Program-made: the position numbers and the translations under genes
Shown here: positions 1-6,908 of the stretch, piece after piece
How the letters are laid out: each line of letters opens with the position of its first letter
Numbering within the stretch: the stretch's first letter is position 1
From: Actinomycetota bacterium
GTDB taxonomy: Bacteria > Actinomycetota > Thermoleophilia > Gaiellales > Gaiellaceae
DNA: 8,344 nucleotides
Reading direction: 5' to 3'
NCBI GenBank assembly: GCA_005885565.1
Contig: VAXK01000008.1
Coordinates: 1-8,344 of the forward strand
The notes under the pieces: model-generated
Databases searched by the model: none
What the model was told of the DNA's origin: nothing
What the model saw: only the letters and a program-made list of their open reading frames with translations

Positions 1-70
1 GCTGTTGAAGAGCGCGAGCTACCCCGAGCTCGACCTGCCGTATCAGTTCCGGGCGATGCACGTCAGATGA
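1..70 (+). CDS. 3' end of an unidentified gene (partial)
   Basis: Reading from base 2, 22 sense codons run without a stop to a TGA at 68-70, ending ...PYQFRAMHVR. The frame uses codons with the same strong G/C third-position bias as the neighbouring genes. It stops 4 bases before the direct-repeat operator of the next operon. This is what the tail of a real upstream gene on the same strand would look like, but 22 residues do not identify a family, and no motif is recognisable. The function is unknown. Confidence 0.5.
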   Translation, partial: LLKSASYPELDLPYQFRAMHVR

Positions 71-74
71 CGCC

Positions 75-92
75 GTTCAGGCCGCGTTCAGG
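75..92 (+). promoter_or_regulatory. Tandem 11-bp direct-repeat operator (OmpR/PhoB-type box), copy 1
   Basis: GTTCAGG (75-81), four bases, then GTTCAGG (86-92). The half-sites begin 11 bp apart, one helical turn, as expected for head-to-tail binding by a winged-helix OmpR-family dimer; PhoB and Streptomyces PHO boxes share this 7+4+7 form. Ten bases after the box is GAGCAT (103-108), which keeps only the A and T most conserved in a -10 hexamer. The lipoprotein ATG at 116 follows 7 bases later. A near-copy occurs at 6867-6884: 18 of 21 bases match when the flanks are included. The binding protein is inferred to be the response regulator at 4843-5511. Activation rather than repression is inferred from the box-to-hexamer distance alone. 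Confidence 0.65.
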
Positions 93-115
93 CATCCGCG
101 CGGAGCATGTCCGGG

Positions 116-760
116 ATGCGCGCGAGACCTCTGCTCTCGATCGCCTCGAGCACGCTGAGCGCCGCCTTCGTGCTCACCGGCTGCGGCGGCAAGAAGACGG
201 CGACGCCGGCGACGTCCGCCTCGCCCACGACCTCCGCCGCGACGAGCACTGCCGCGACCGGCACGACGACTCCCTCCGCGAGTGCGCTCCAGGCCGAGGC
301 GAACGCCGCGGCGACGGGTGACATCCCCGACAACCAGGTGTTCATTCGTTTCCGGGACGCGCACGCCGCGTACTCGATGAAGTACCCGGAGGGGTGGGCG
401 CAGCAGGGGACGGGCGCGCGCGTGACCTTCCGCGACAAGAACAACGTCGTCCGCGTGCTCGTCACGCGCAGCGCGCCGCCGACTGCGACGAGCATCCGGG
501 CGGATCTCGGCAGACTGCGCGGCGCGCGCCTCCGCAGCGGGCCGCAGCCGCTGACGATCGCCGGCGCGCGTGCGTTCAAGGTCGTCTACACGACCGCGAG
601 CGCGCCGAACGCGGTCACGGGAAAGCGGGTCACGCTTCAAGTCGACCGCTATTACCTCTCGCATGCAGGCAAGGAGGCGATCGTCGATCTCGGTACGCCG
701 GTCGGTGTCGACAACGTCGATGCCTATCGGCTGATGATCGAGAGCTACCGATGGCGGTAG
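116..760 (+). CDS. Secreted lipoprotein with PsbP-like C-terminal domain
   Basis: From the ATG at 116 the product is 214 residues. A short signal peptide (MRARPLL, then a hydrophobic stretch) ends in the lipobox V-L-T-G-C, with the lipidated Cys at about residue 23. A Thr/Ala/Ser-rich linker (about 28-60) follows, then a globular domain (about 70-214) containing YSMKYPEGW. That aromatic-basic-YPxGW signature is typical of PsbP/LpqN-like domains in actinobacterial lipoproteins. The protein should be anchored on the outer face of the cytoplasmic membrane. Another ATG at 107 is in frame and adds three residues; I prefer 116 because GGAG at 102-105 is then 10 bases away and the n-region begins cleanly with Arg residues. 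It is the first gene of the ABC/two-component operon and overlaps the next gene by 10 bases. A role as transporter accessory or substrate-binding lipoprotein is inferred from position only. Confidence 0.85.
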   Translation: MRARPLLSIASSTLSAAFVLTGCGGKKTATPATSASPTTSAATSTAATGTTTPSASALQAEANAAATGDIPDNQVFIRFRDAHAAYSMKYPEGWAQQGTGARVTFRDKNNVVRVLVTRSAPPTATSIRADLGRLRGARLRSGPQPLTIAGARAFKVVYTTASAPNAVTGKRVTLQVDRYYLSHAGKEAIVDLGTPVGVDNVDAYRLMIESYRWR

Positions 761-1464
761 CGAGCCTCTGGCGCGAGCCCGAGCGGCGAGAGGAGCTGTC
801 GTTCGGCGCGCTCGAGTTCCACGACGTGTTCAAGATCTACCGCTCGGGCCTGGTCGAGACGGTCGCGCTGCGCGGCCTGGAGCTGCGCGTCGAGCCGCAG
901 GAGTTCGTGGCCGTCTTCGGCCCGTCGGGATCGGGGAAGAGCTCGATGCTCCATCTGGCCGCGGGGCTCGACGAGCCGTCTGCCGGAGACGTGCGCGTCT
1001 TCGGCCGTTCGCTCGCCCAGCTGGACGAGACGGAGCTGGCCGCCTTTCGGGCGCGCGAAGCGGCGATCGTCTTCCAGAGCGGCAACCTGTGGCCGGGCCT
1101 GTCGGCGCGCGAGAACGTGGCTCTCGCGCTGCGGCTCGCCGGCCGCAAGCGCGTCGACGAGGCGGTCGACCGCGCACTCGACGCGTTCGACCTGCGCCGG
1201 CGCGAGCGCAACCGGGGAGGCGCCCTCTCGGGCGGCGAGCAGCAGCGGGTGGCGATCGCCGCCGCGGCGGCACGAGAGGCGCGGCTCGTCCTCGCCGACG
1301 AGCCGACCGCCGAGCTCGACGAGCGCAACGAGCAGATCGTGCTCCACGCGCTCGCACGCCTACGCGGCCGGTTCGGGAGCACGGTCGTCGTGGTGACGCA
1401 CTCGCCGCGAGTTGCGGACGCCGTCGACCGCGTGATCGAGCTCCACGACGGCCGAGCGGCATGA
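751..1464 (+). CDS. ABC transporter ATP-binding protein (MacB/LolD type), first of a pair
   Basis: A 237-residue nucleotide-binding domain that would energise the FtsX-type permease encoded two genes downstream. Visible motifs are Walker A GPSGSGKS (57-64), Q-loop VFQSGNLW (Q109), signature LSGGEQQRVAIA (159-170), Walker B LVLADEP with catalytic Glu (about 179-185), D-loop ELDERN and H-switch TH (216-217). All catalytic positions are present. The helix after the signature is unusually alanine-rich (AAAAARE), where RALA is normal. I chose ATG 751, which overlaps the lipoprotein stop; the reading frame stays open further upstream, but that part only shadows the lipoprotein gene. There is no good Shine-Dalgarno sequence, so translational coupling is likely. 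About 20 residues precede the canonical domain start (ALEFHDVFKIY), longer than usual. Confidence 0.93.
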   Translation: MAVASLWREPERREELSFGALEFHDVFKIYRSGLVETVALRGLELRVEPQEFVAVFGPSGSGKSSMLHLAAGLDEPSAGDVRVFGRSLAQLDETELAAFRAREAAIVFQSGNLWPGLSARENVALALRLAGRKRVDEAVDRALDAFDLRRRERNRGGALSGGEQQRVAIAAAAAREARLVLADEPTAELDERNEQIVLHALARLRGRFGSTVVVVTHSPRVADAVDRVIELHDGRAA

Positions 1465-2150
1465 AAGGCGCCCTCGCTGCTTGCCGAGGCGTCGTTGTGG
1501 CGTACGGCGAAGGCGAGGCGACCGTCCGCGCACTCGACGGAATCGACCTGACGATCGACGAGCCGGACAGCGTGGCGCTGCTCGGTCGCTCCGGCTCGGG
1601 CAAGACGACGCTGCTCCACGTGCTCGGCGGTCTCGTGGAGCCGACCGGCGGCACCGTCGAATGGCAGGGACGGCCCCTCGCGACGCTCGACGCCGCCGCC
1701 CGCGGCGCCCTGCGCGCGCACGGAATCGCGTATGTGTTCCAGGGCGGAAACCTGCTGCCGCACTTCACGGCGTTCGAGAACGTCGCCTTCGCCGCGCACG
1801 TCTCCGCCGCCGACGCCGACCCGGCCCTCGCTCCGGCCGCGTTGCTGGCGCTCGTCGGGTTGGCGGCGAAGCTGGACCATCTTCCGGCCGAGCTCTCGGG
1901 AGGCGAGGCGCAGCGGGTGGCGATCGCGCGCGCGCTCGCGCAGCGGCCGCAGCTGCTGCTGTGCGACGAGCCCACGGGTCACCTCGACTCGGATACCGGC
2001 GAGCGCGTGCTCGAGCTGCTGGAGGCGCTGCAGCGCGAGTTCGGGTTCGCGCTCGTCGTCGCGACCCACGACGCGGACGTCGCCGCCCGGCTCGGCCGCG
2101 CGGTCCAGCTGCACGACGGCCGCGTGCTCGCGGCGGAGGTGGCGGCGTGA
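1461..2150 (+). CDS. ABC transporter ATP-binding protein (MacB/LolD type), second of a pair
   Basis: A 229-residue ABC ATPase. Motifs are Walker A GRSGSGKT (42-49), Q-loop VFQGGNLLP (Q94), signature LSGGEAQRVAIARALA (145-160), Walker B LLLCDEP (165-171), D-loop HLDSDTG and H-switch ATH (His203). It starts at ATG 1461, which overlaps the stop of the first ATPase in an ATGA junction. The two ATPases are clearly paralogous but diverged (GPSGSGKS against GRSGSGKT; ADEPTAELDE against CDEPTGHLDS), so they probably form a heterodimer on the single large permease that follows. Both have a full catalytic set, so neither looks like a dead subunit. The family (MacB, LolD, FtsE, BceA-like) couples ATP hydrolysis to mechanical movement of FtsX-type permeases. 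The substrate cannot be read from the sequence. Confidence 0.93.
   Translation: MKGALAACRGVVVAYGEGEATVRALDGIDLTIDEPDSVALLGRSGSGKTTLLHVLGGLVEPTGGTVEWQGRPLATLDAAARGALRAHGIAYVFQGGNLLPHFTAFENVAFAAHVSAADADPALAPAALLALVGLAAKLDHLPAELSGGEAQRVAIARALAQRPQLLLCDEPTGHLDSDTGERVLELLEALQREFGFALVVATHDADVAARLGRAVQLHDGRVLAAEVAA
2135..2139 (+). promoter_or_regulatory. Ribosome binding site that fixes the permease start
   Basis: GGAGG lies 7 bases before the GTG at 2147, inside the last codons of the second ATPase gene. It is one of only two good Shine-Dalgarno sequences in the window. It supports GTG 2147, rather than any of the upstream in-frame codons, as the permease start. Confidence 0.7.
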
Positions 2151-4846
2151 CCGGGTTGGCACGGCTGGCGTTCGTCGGTCTCGTGCGCGCGCCGCTGCGA
2201 ACCGGCGTGCAGATCCTGTCGCTCGCCGGAGCCGTGGCGCTGATCGGGGCGATGATCCTCTTCGTCGGCCACTCGCTCCGCACGATGACGGCGAGCGCGA
2301 CGAGGAGCGTGCCGCTCGACTGGCAGGGGCCGGTCGGCTCCCACTCGGCGGCGGTGCGGGTCGCAGCCGCCGTCGCACGGCAGCCGGGCGTGCGGCAGGC
2401 ATCGCCGGTCGCGACCGCTCCTTTCGCGTCGATCGTGCACCAGGCCGCCGTCGGCACGATTCGCTCCGGCTCGGGCGCGGTCCTGGCCGTGCCTCCCGGA
2501 TATCTCGACCACATCCACACCTTCCGCTTTCTGCGCGGCTCTCTCCGCCGTGGGCAGATCGTCTTCGACCAGCAGCTCGCCGCGACGCTTCAGGTCGAGC
2601 CGGGCGACCTGGTCACGCTCACGCCCAGGGCCGGCGCGCCGGCCCACCGCTTCCGCGTCAGCGGTATCGCGCTCGTCACGGCGCCGGATGTGCTCTTCCA
2701 GCCGCTCAACCCGCTCCTCGGTCCGGCGCCCGCCCAGCCACCGGCCGACATCGCGATCTTGCCGCTGGCGACCTTCGCGCGCACGCTCGCGCCGAGGCTG
2801 CCGACGATCGCGTCCGGCGGCGTCGGCACCTCGGCGGTGCCCGGCGCCCAACGGGGGACGCAGTGGCAGGTGCAGGCGCAGGTCGATCCGCACGCCTTGG
2901 GCGGCAGCCCGTCGCACGCGCTTCGCCGCGCCGATCAGATTCGCAACGCCGCAGAGCGCTCGCTGCCCGGGCAGGTGGTGTTCGTGGACAACCTCTCCGA
3001 CAGTCTCAACTCCGCCACCGGCGATGCGCTCTACGCCGAGACGCTCTACATCATGCTCGCGGTGCCCGGCGCGCTGGTCGCGCTGGCGCTCGCGTACCTG
3101 GCGGCGCTCGGTACCGCGGAGCGCGACCGACGCGACCTCGCCCTCCTGCGGGCCCGCGGAGCGTCCCGGCGCAGTCTGCTCCTCCTCGCTGCGGTCGAGA
3201 GCGCGGTGCTCGGTCTGCTCGCGGGCGCGATCGGGACCGGCGGCGCACTGCTTGCGGTGCGGCTCGTCGGCTCGGGCGGCGCGACCGGCACGGTCCGCGT
3301 GCTCGTCGCCTTCGCGGTCTGCGTCGCCCTCGGCGTCGCCGGCGCGGCGGCGGCGCGAATCGCCGCCAGCGTCGGCGTCTTCCGCGAGAGCGTGAGCGAA
3401 GGACGGCGCAGCGCCCGTCGACACGGCCGGCCGCTGTGGGAGCGGCTCTACCTCGACCTGCTCTGCCTCGCCGGCAGCGGACTCGTGTACTGGCTCACCG
3501 CCCGCACCGGATTCTCGGCGGTCGTCAACCCGGACTCGAACCCGACGCTCTCCCTCTCCGTCTACATGTTCTTCGCGCCCGCGCTGCTCTGGCTCGGAGC
3601 GGCGCTGCTGCTCGTGCGGCTGCGTGGACGCTTTCTCGCCTGGCTCGCCGGGCGGGCGGGGGGCGGTCGCGCGAGCACTCGGCGCGGCTTCCTGCTCGCG
3701 AGCGCGGGTCGCCGGGGCGCGGCGATCAACCGCGGCCTGCTCGTGGCCGGGCTGCTGCTCGCCTTCGGCGTCAACCTCGGTCTCTTCGCCGCAACCTACG
3801 ACCAGCAGGCACGGGTCGACGCACAGCTGACGCTCGGCGCCGACGTCGTCGCCACCGCGCCGCCGGGCGCGATCCGGCGACACGCGCTCGAGCAGCGGGT
3901 CGCGCAGCTACCCGGCGTCGCCGGCACGACCGCGCTCGATCACAGCTACGCCTACGTCGGGCCCGACCTCCAGGACATCTTCGGGATCGACGCCCGGACG
4001 CTGACCCGCGGGACGAGCGTGCGCGACTCCTATTTCCTGGGCGGCAGCGCGGCCCGGACCCTCGCCCGCCTGCGCTCCACGCCCGACGGCGTGCTCGTCT
4101 CGAGGGAGACGATCAGCGACTACTCGCTGCGGCTCGGCGACCTGCTCAAGCTGCGCACCCTCGATCGAGCGAGCGGTCGTTTCAGGGTGGTGCCCTTCCA
4201 CGTGGCCGGCGTCGTGCAGGAGTTCCCGGCCGCGCCGCGCGACTCGTTCATGGTCGCGAACCTCGACTATCTGGTGCGCGCGACGCACGACGCGGGACCG
4301 AACGTGCTCTTCGTCAAGGCGAGCGGCGACCCGGTCGCCGTTTCCAGACACGTCGCCGCAACCACGCGTGCACAGGGGACGCTCGTCAAGAACATCCGCC
4401 GGCAGACGGCGCAGACGGTCAGCTCGATCACGACCGTCGACCTGGGCGGAATCAGCCGCATCGAGGAGGGCTTCGCGCTCGCGCTCGCCGCCGCGGCGAT
4501 GGCGCTCTTCGTCGCGGTCGCGCTCGCCGAGCGGCGGCAGGAGTTCGCCACCATGGCCGCGCTCGGCGCCGGCCTGCGCGAGATCACCGCCTTCCTCTGG
4601 ACGGAGACCGCGCTCGTGCTCGGCGCCGCGCTCGCCCTGGCGGCGTTGCTCGGCTGGCTGCTCGCGGAGATGCTCGTCGCCATGCTCCAGCACGTGTTCG
4701 ATCCGCCACCGGACCACCTCGCCGCACCCTGGGCGTTCTTCGGCGGTCTCGCCGCCGCCGCCCTCGCCGGTGGAGCGATCGCGGCGGCGGTTGCGGCTGC
4801 CGGGATCAGACGAATGCCGCTCGGGGCAATACTGCGTGAGGAATGA
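2147..4846 (+). CDS. FtsX-family ABC transporter permease, two fused halves (10 TM)
   Basis: An 899-residue membrane protein starting at GTG 2147; GTGA overlaps the upstream stop, and GGAGG lies 7 bases before it. Hydrophobic segments are at about residues 20-43, 301-322, 344-373, 383-406, 434-452, 469-492, 527-551, 776-795, 816-846 and 861-886. Two long extracytoplasmic stretches (about 45-300 and 552-775) each follow a single helix and precede a three-helix FtsX block. The layout is two FtsX units in tandem with two extra central helices, as in the large actinobacterial FtsX-like permeases. Both halves carry the usual cytosolic loop after the first helix of the FtsX block (AERDRRDLALLRARGASRR and AERRQEFATMAALGAGLRE), which contacts the ATPase. 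The C-terminus MPLGAILREE is also typical. Such permeases generally act on envelope lipids, lipoproteins or peptides by mechanotransmission; the substrate here is unknown. Confidence 0.92.
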   Translation: MTGLARLAFVGLVRAPLRTGVQILSLAGAVALIGAMILFVGHSLRTMTASATRSVPLDWQGPVGSHSAAVRVAAAVARQPGVRQASPVATAPFASIVHQAAVGTIRSGSGAVLAVPPGYLDHIHTFRFLRGSLRRGQIVFDQQLAATLQVEPGDLVTLTPRAGAPAHRFRVSGIALVTAPDVLFQPLNPLLGPAPAQPPADIAILPLATFARTLAPRLPTIASGGVGTSAVPGAQRGTQWQVQAQVDPHALGGSPSHALRRADQIRNAAERSLPGQVVFVDNLSDSLNSATGDALYAETLYIMLAVPGALVALALAYLAALGTAERDRRDLALLRARGASRRSLLLLAAVESAVLGLLAGAIGTGGALLAVRLVGSGGATGTVRVLVAFAVCVALGVAGAAAARIAASVGVFRESVSEGRRSARRHGRPLWERLYLDLLCLAGSGLVYWLTARTGFSAVVNPDSNPTLSLSVYMFFAPALLWLGAALLLVRLRGRFLAWLAGRAGGGRASTRRGFLLASAGRRGAAINRGLLVAGLLLAFGVNLGLFAATYDQQARVDAQLTLGADVVATAPPGAIRRHALEQRVAQLPGVAGTTALDHSYAYVGPDLQDIFGIDARTLTRGTSVRDSYFLGGSAARTLARLRSTPDGVLVSRETISDYSLRLGDLLKLRTLDRASGRFRVVPFHVAGVVQEFPAAPRDSFMVANLDYLVRATHDAGPNVLFVKASGDPVAVSRHVAATTRAQGTLVKNIRRQTAQTVSSITTVDLGGISRIEEGFALALAAAAMALFVAVALAERRQEFATMAALGAGLREITAFLWTETALVLGAALALAALLGWLLAEMLVAMLQHVFDPPPDHLAAPWAFFGGLAAAALAGGAIAAAVAAAGIRRMPLGAILREE

Positions 4847-5511
4847 CGCAACCACGCGTGCTGATCGTCGAGGACGATCCCGAGCTGCGCCGCGTGCTGC
4901 AACGCGGTCTGGCCGAGGAGGGGTTCGCGCCGGAGGCGGTCGCGACCGGGGCCGAGCTGCTCGCCCGCGTCGATTCCGCGTCGCCTGACCTGCTCGTCGT
5001 CGACATCGGCTTGCCCGACGCCGACGGTCGCGACCTCTGCCAGGCGCTGCGGGCACGCGGCATCCAGGCGCCGGTGCTGTTCCTGACCGCCCGTGACGCG
5101 CTTCCCGACCGCCTCTCGGGCTTCGACGCCGGCGGCGACGACTACGTCACGAAGCCGTTCGCGTTCACAGAGGTCGTGGCCCGGCTTCACGCGCTCGCCC
5201 GCCGCGCCGGCGCCGACGGCGCGATCGACGCCGCCGGCCTTCGTCTCGACCCGATCGCGCACGCGGTCTCCTCCGGCGCGAGCTCGACCCCGCTGACCCC
5301 GACCGAGTTCCGATTGCTCGCCCGCCTGCTCGCCCGCCCGGGGGAGACGGTGCGCAGGCGCGACCTGGTCCGCGCCGGCTGGCCTCATGGCGCGATCGTG
5401 CACGAGAACACCCTCGACGCCTACGCCGCCCGCCTGCGCCGAAAGCTCCGCGCGCTGGATCATGCGCCCACGATCACGACCGTGCACGGCGTCGGGTACA
5501 GGCTCCGATGA
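4843..5511 (+). CDS. OmpR/PhoB-family response regulator
   Basis: A 222-residue DNA-binding response regulator. The receiver domain (about 4-118) shows the acidic pocket E10-D11-D12, phosphoacceptor Asp54 in LLVVDIGLPD, Thr82 (FLTARD) and Lys104 in the TKPF motif. The C-terminal winged helix (about 129-221) has LTPTEFRLLARL, the recognition-helix region ENTLDAYAARLRRKL and the terminal VHGVGYRLR. The start is ATG 4843, overlapping the permease stop (ATGA); GTGAGG just before it is too close to be a good ribosome site, so coupling to permease translation is likely. Its partner is the kinase encoded immediately downstream. It is the obvious candidate to bind the 11-bp direct repeats at 75-92 and 6867-6884, because the OmpR family binds tandem half-sites with that period. 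Phosphorylation should promote dimer binding. Confidence 0.95.
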   Translation: MTQPRVLIVEDDPELRRVLQRGLAEEGFAPEAVATGAELLARVDSASPDLLVVDIGLPDADGRDLCQALRARGIQAPVLFLTARDALPDRLSGFDAGGDDYVTKPFAFTEVVARLHALARRAGADGAIDAAGLRLDPIAHAVSSGASSTPLTPTEFRLLARLLARPGETVRRRDLVRAGWPHGAIVHENTLDAYAARLRRKLRALDHAPTITTVHGVGYRLR

Positions 5512-6863
5512 GGCGCCTCCCCCTCCCACGAAGCATCCGCGGGCGTCTCTTCGTCTCCGTGGTAGGGGCGGTCGCGCTCGCTCTCGTCGCGACGATCGCG
5601 GGCTTCAACCTGATCCTGCAACACAACCTCTCGCGCAGCGCGGACCAGTTGGCGCGCGCGCGTGCCGCGGCGGAGCTCGCGCTCGTCCGCACCGAGAACG
5701 GAAGAGTCGCGGTCGGCGAGACGGCCGACGACGCCGCGGTCGACAGCAACGCCTGGGTCTTCGCCGGAACGCGCACGCTCGAAGCGCCGCGAGCCGGAGC
5801 CAAGCTCGCCGCCAGCGCCCACGCTCTCGCCGCCCGTGCCCCGGCGAAGACCGACGTCGCCGGGAGCGACACGCGTCTGTACGCGGTGCCGGTCATCAGC
5901 AACGGGCGCCGCCTCGGCACCGTCGTCGCAGCGGTGACGCTCGCACCCTACGAACAGACGCAGCGGACGGCGCTGGTCGCGTCGCTCGCGCTCGGAGGCC
6001 TGTTGCTGCTCCTCGTCGCGCTCGCAGCGCGCTGGCTGCTCGTCGCCTCGCTGCGCCCGGTCGAACGGATGACACGGCAGGCCGCCGAGTGGAGCGAACG
6101 CGATCTCGACCGCCGCTTCGGCCTCGGCGACCCCTACGACGAGGTGAGCGAGCTGGCCGCCACGCTCGACCGGCTGCTCGAGCGGCTCGCGGCCGGTCTG
6201 CGTCGCGAGCAGCGTTTCTCGACCGAGCTCTCGCACGAGCTGCGCACACCGCTCGCGCGCGTGATCGCGGAGGCGGAGGTCGCGCTCCGCCAGCAACGCC
6301 GGCCGGCCGACTACCGCGACGCGCTCGCGGACGTGCTCCGCAACGCGCAGCAGGTTGCGCGGACGGTGGACGCGCTCGTCGCCGCCGCCCGCCACGACGC
6401 CACGCTCACACGCGGCACCGCCGACGCCTACGCGGTCTGCGAGCACACGCTCGAAGCGGTGGCCGACCTTGCCGCCGAACGGCAGCTCGAGCTCGTGAAC
6501 GCGCCGCCCGCGCAACCGCTGCGGCTCGGCCTGGACGCCGACCTAGCCGAGCGCATCCTCCAGCCGGTGGTCGAGAACGCCTGTCGCTACGGCCGCAGCC
6601 GCGTGCGGATCGAGGTCAAGCGCGACTCGTCGCGCGTCGTCTACCTCGTCGAAGACGACGGGCCCGGCGTCTCGCCCGATGAGCTGGAGTCGATCTTCGA
6701 GCCGGGCATCCGCGGGCTCGCCGGACGCTCGAGCAACGGCTCCGGCGGCGCCGGCCTCGGACTCGCGCTGGCCAGGCGCCTCGCCCGCAGCGCCTCCGGC
6801 GAGATCGCCGTCCGAGCGGACCGGGAGGGTGGCCGCTTCCTCGTCTCGCTTCCGGCCGCCTGA
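5508..6863 (+). CDS. Membrane sensor histidine kinase (HAMP-HisKA-HATPase)
   Basis: A 451-residue sensor kinase. TM1 is at about 14-36, an extracytoplasmic sensor region of about 118 residues follows, and TM2 is at about 155-179. A HAMP segment (about 180-230, with P184 and the E of DEVSEL) leads to the HisKA helix FSTELSHELRTPL, with phosphoaccepting His243. The ATPase domain has N-box ENACRYG (Asn357), G1 DDGPGV (383-388), F-box IFEPG (396-400) and G2 GGAGLGLALARRL (413-425). All catalytic boxes are intact. The start is ATG 5508, overlapping the regulator stop (ATGA), with no convincing Shine-Dalgarno sequence. It should phosphorylate the regulator encoded just upstream. The sensor region shows no recognisable small-molecule domain. 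Because the kinase lies in the transporter operon, sensing of transporter substrate or transporter state is possible, but this is inference. Confidence 0.95.
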   Translation: MRRLPLPRSIRGRLFVSVVGAVALALVATIAGFNLILQHNLSRSADQLARARAAAELALVRTENGRVAVGETADDAAVDSNAWVFAGTRTLEAPRAGAKLAASAHALAARAPAKTDVAGSDTRLYAVPVISNGRRLGTVVAAVTLAPYEQTQRTALVASLALGGLLLLLVALAARWLLVASLRPVERMTRQAAEWSERDLDRRFGLGDPYDEVSELAATLDRLLERLAAGLRREQRFSTELSHELRTPLARVIAEAEVALRQQRRPADYRDALADVLRNAQQVARTVDALVAAARHDATLTRGTADAYAVCEHTLEAVADLAAERQLELVNAPPAQPLRLGLDADLAERILQPVVENACRYGRSRVRIEVKRDSSRVVYLVEDDGPGVSPDELESIFEPGIRGLAGRSSNGSGGAGLGLALARRLARSASGEIAVRADREGGRFLVSLPAA

Positions 6864-6866
6864 TCC

Positions 6867-6884
6867 GTTCAGGCGCCGTTCAGC
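6867..6884 (+). promoter_or_regulatory. Tandem 11-bp direct-repeat operator, copy 2 (before the M14 peptidase)
   Basis: GTTCAGG (6867-6873), four bases, then GTTCAGC (6878-6884), beginning 3 bases after the kinase stop codon. Half-site spacing is 11 bp, as in copy 1 at 75-92. With flanks (CCGTTCAGGC...CGTTCAG) the two copies match at 18 of 21 positions. A weak -10-like GATGCT (6895-6900) starts exactly 10 bases after the box, as in copy 1, and the GTG start at 6909 follows 8 bases later. The kinase/peptidase gap is only 45 bases and the box occupies most of its left half. This supports a separate, regulator-dependent promoter for the peptidase inside what would otherwise look like one operon. 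Confidence 0.65.
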
Positions 6885-6908
6885 CGCCGAGGGCGATGCT
6901 GGGCGATC

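Noticed and set aside
172..290. GC-rich, repetitive-looking tract encoding Thr/Ala/Ser, considered as a DNA repeat array
   Set aside because: The unit is not regular in length or sequence. It is a low-complexity lipoprotein linker, not a tandem repeat or CRISPR.
67..321. Small plus-strand open frame starting in the operator region
   Set aside because: It is an Arg/Asp-rich shadow of the lipoprotein gene in another frame. The lipoprotein frame has a signal peptide, lipobox and recognisable domain.
394..750. Upstream extension of the first ATPase reading frame (open from 394)
   Set aside because: It overlaps the lipoprotein gene in another frame, and its translation has no ABC motif. The ATPase proper fits ATG 751.
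837..2402. Long minus-strand open frame (about 520 codons) opposite the two ATPase genes; a similar one of about 630 codons at 1979-3883
   Set aside because: Both are Arg/Ala/Pro-rich low-complexity translations opposite genes with clear conserved motifs. Long antisense frames are expected at this GC content because stop codons are rare. They show no domain, start context or operon logic.
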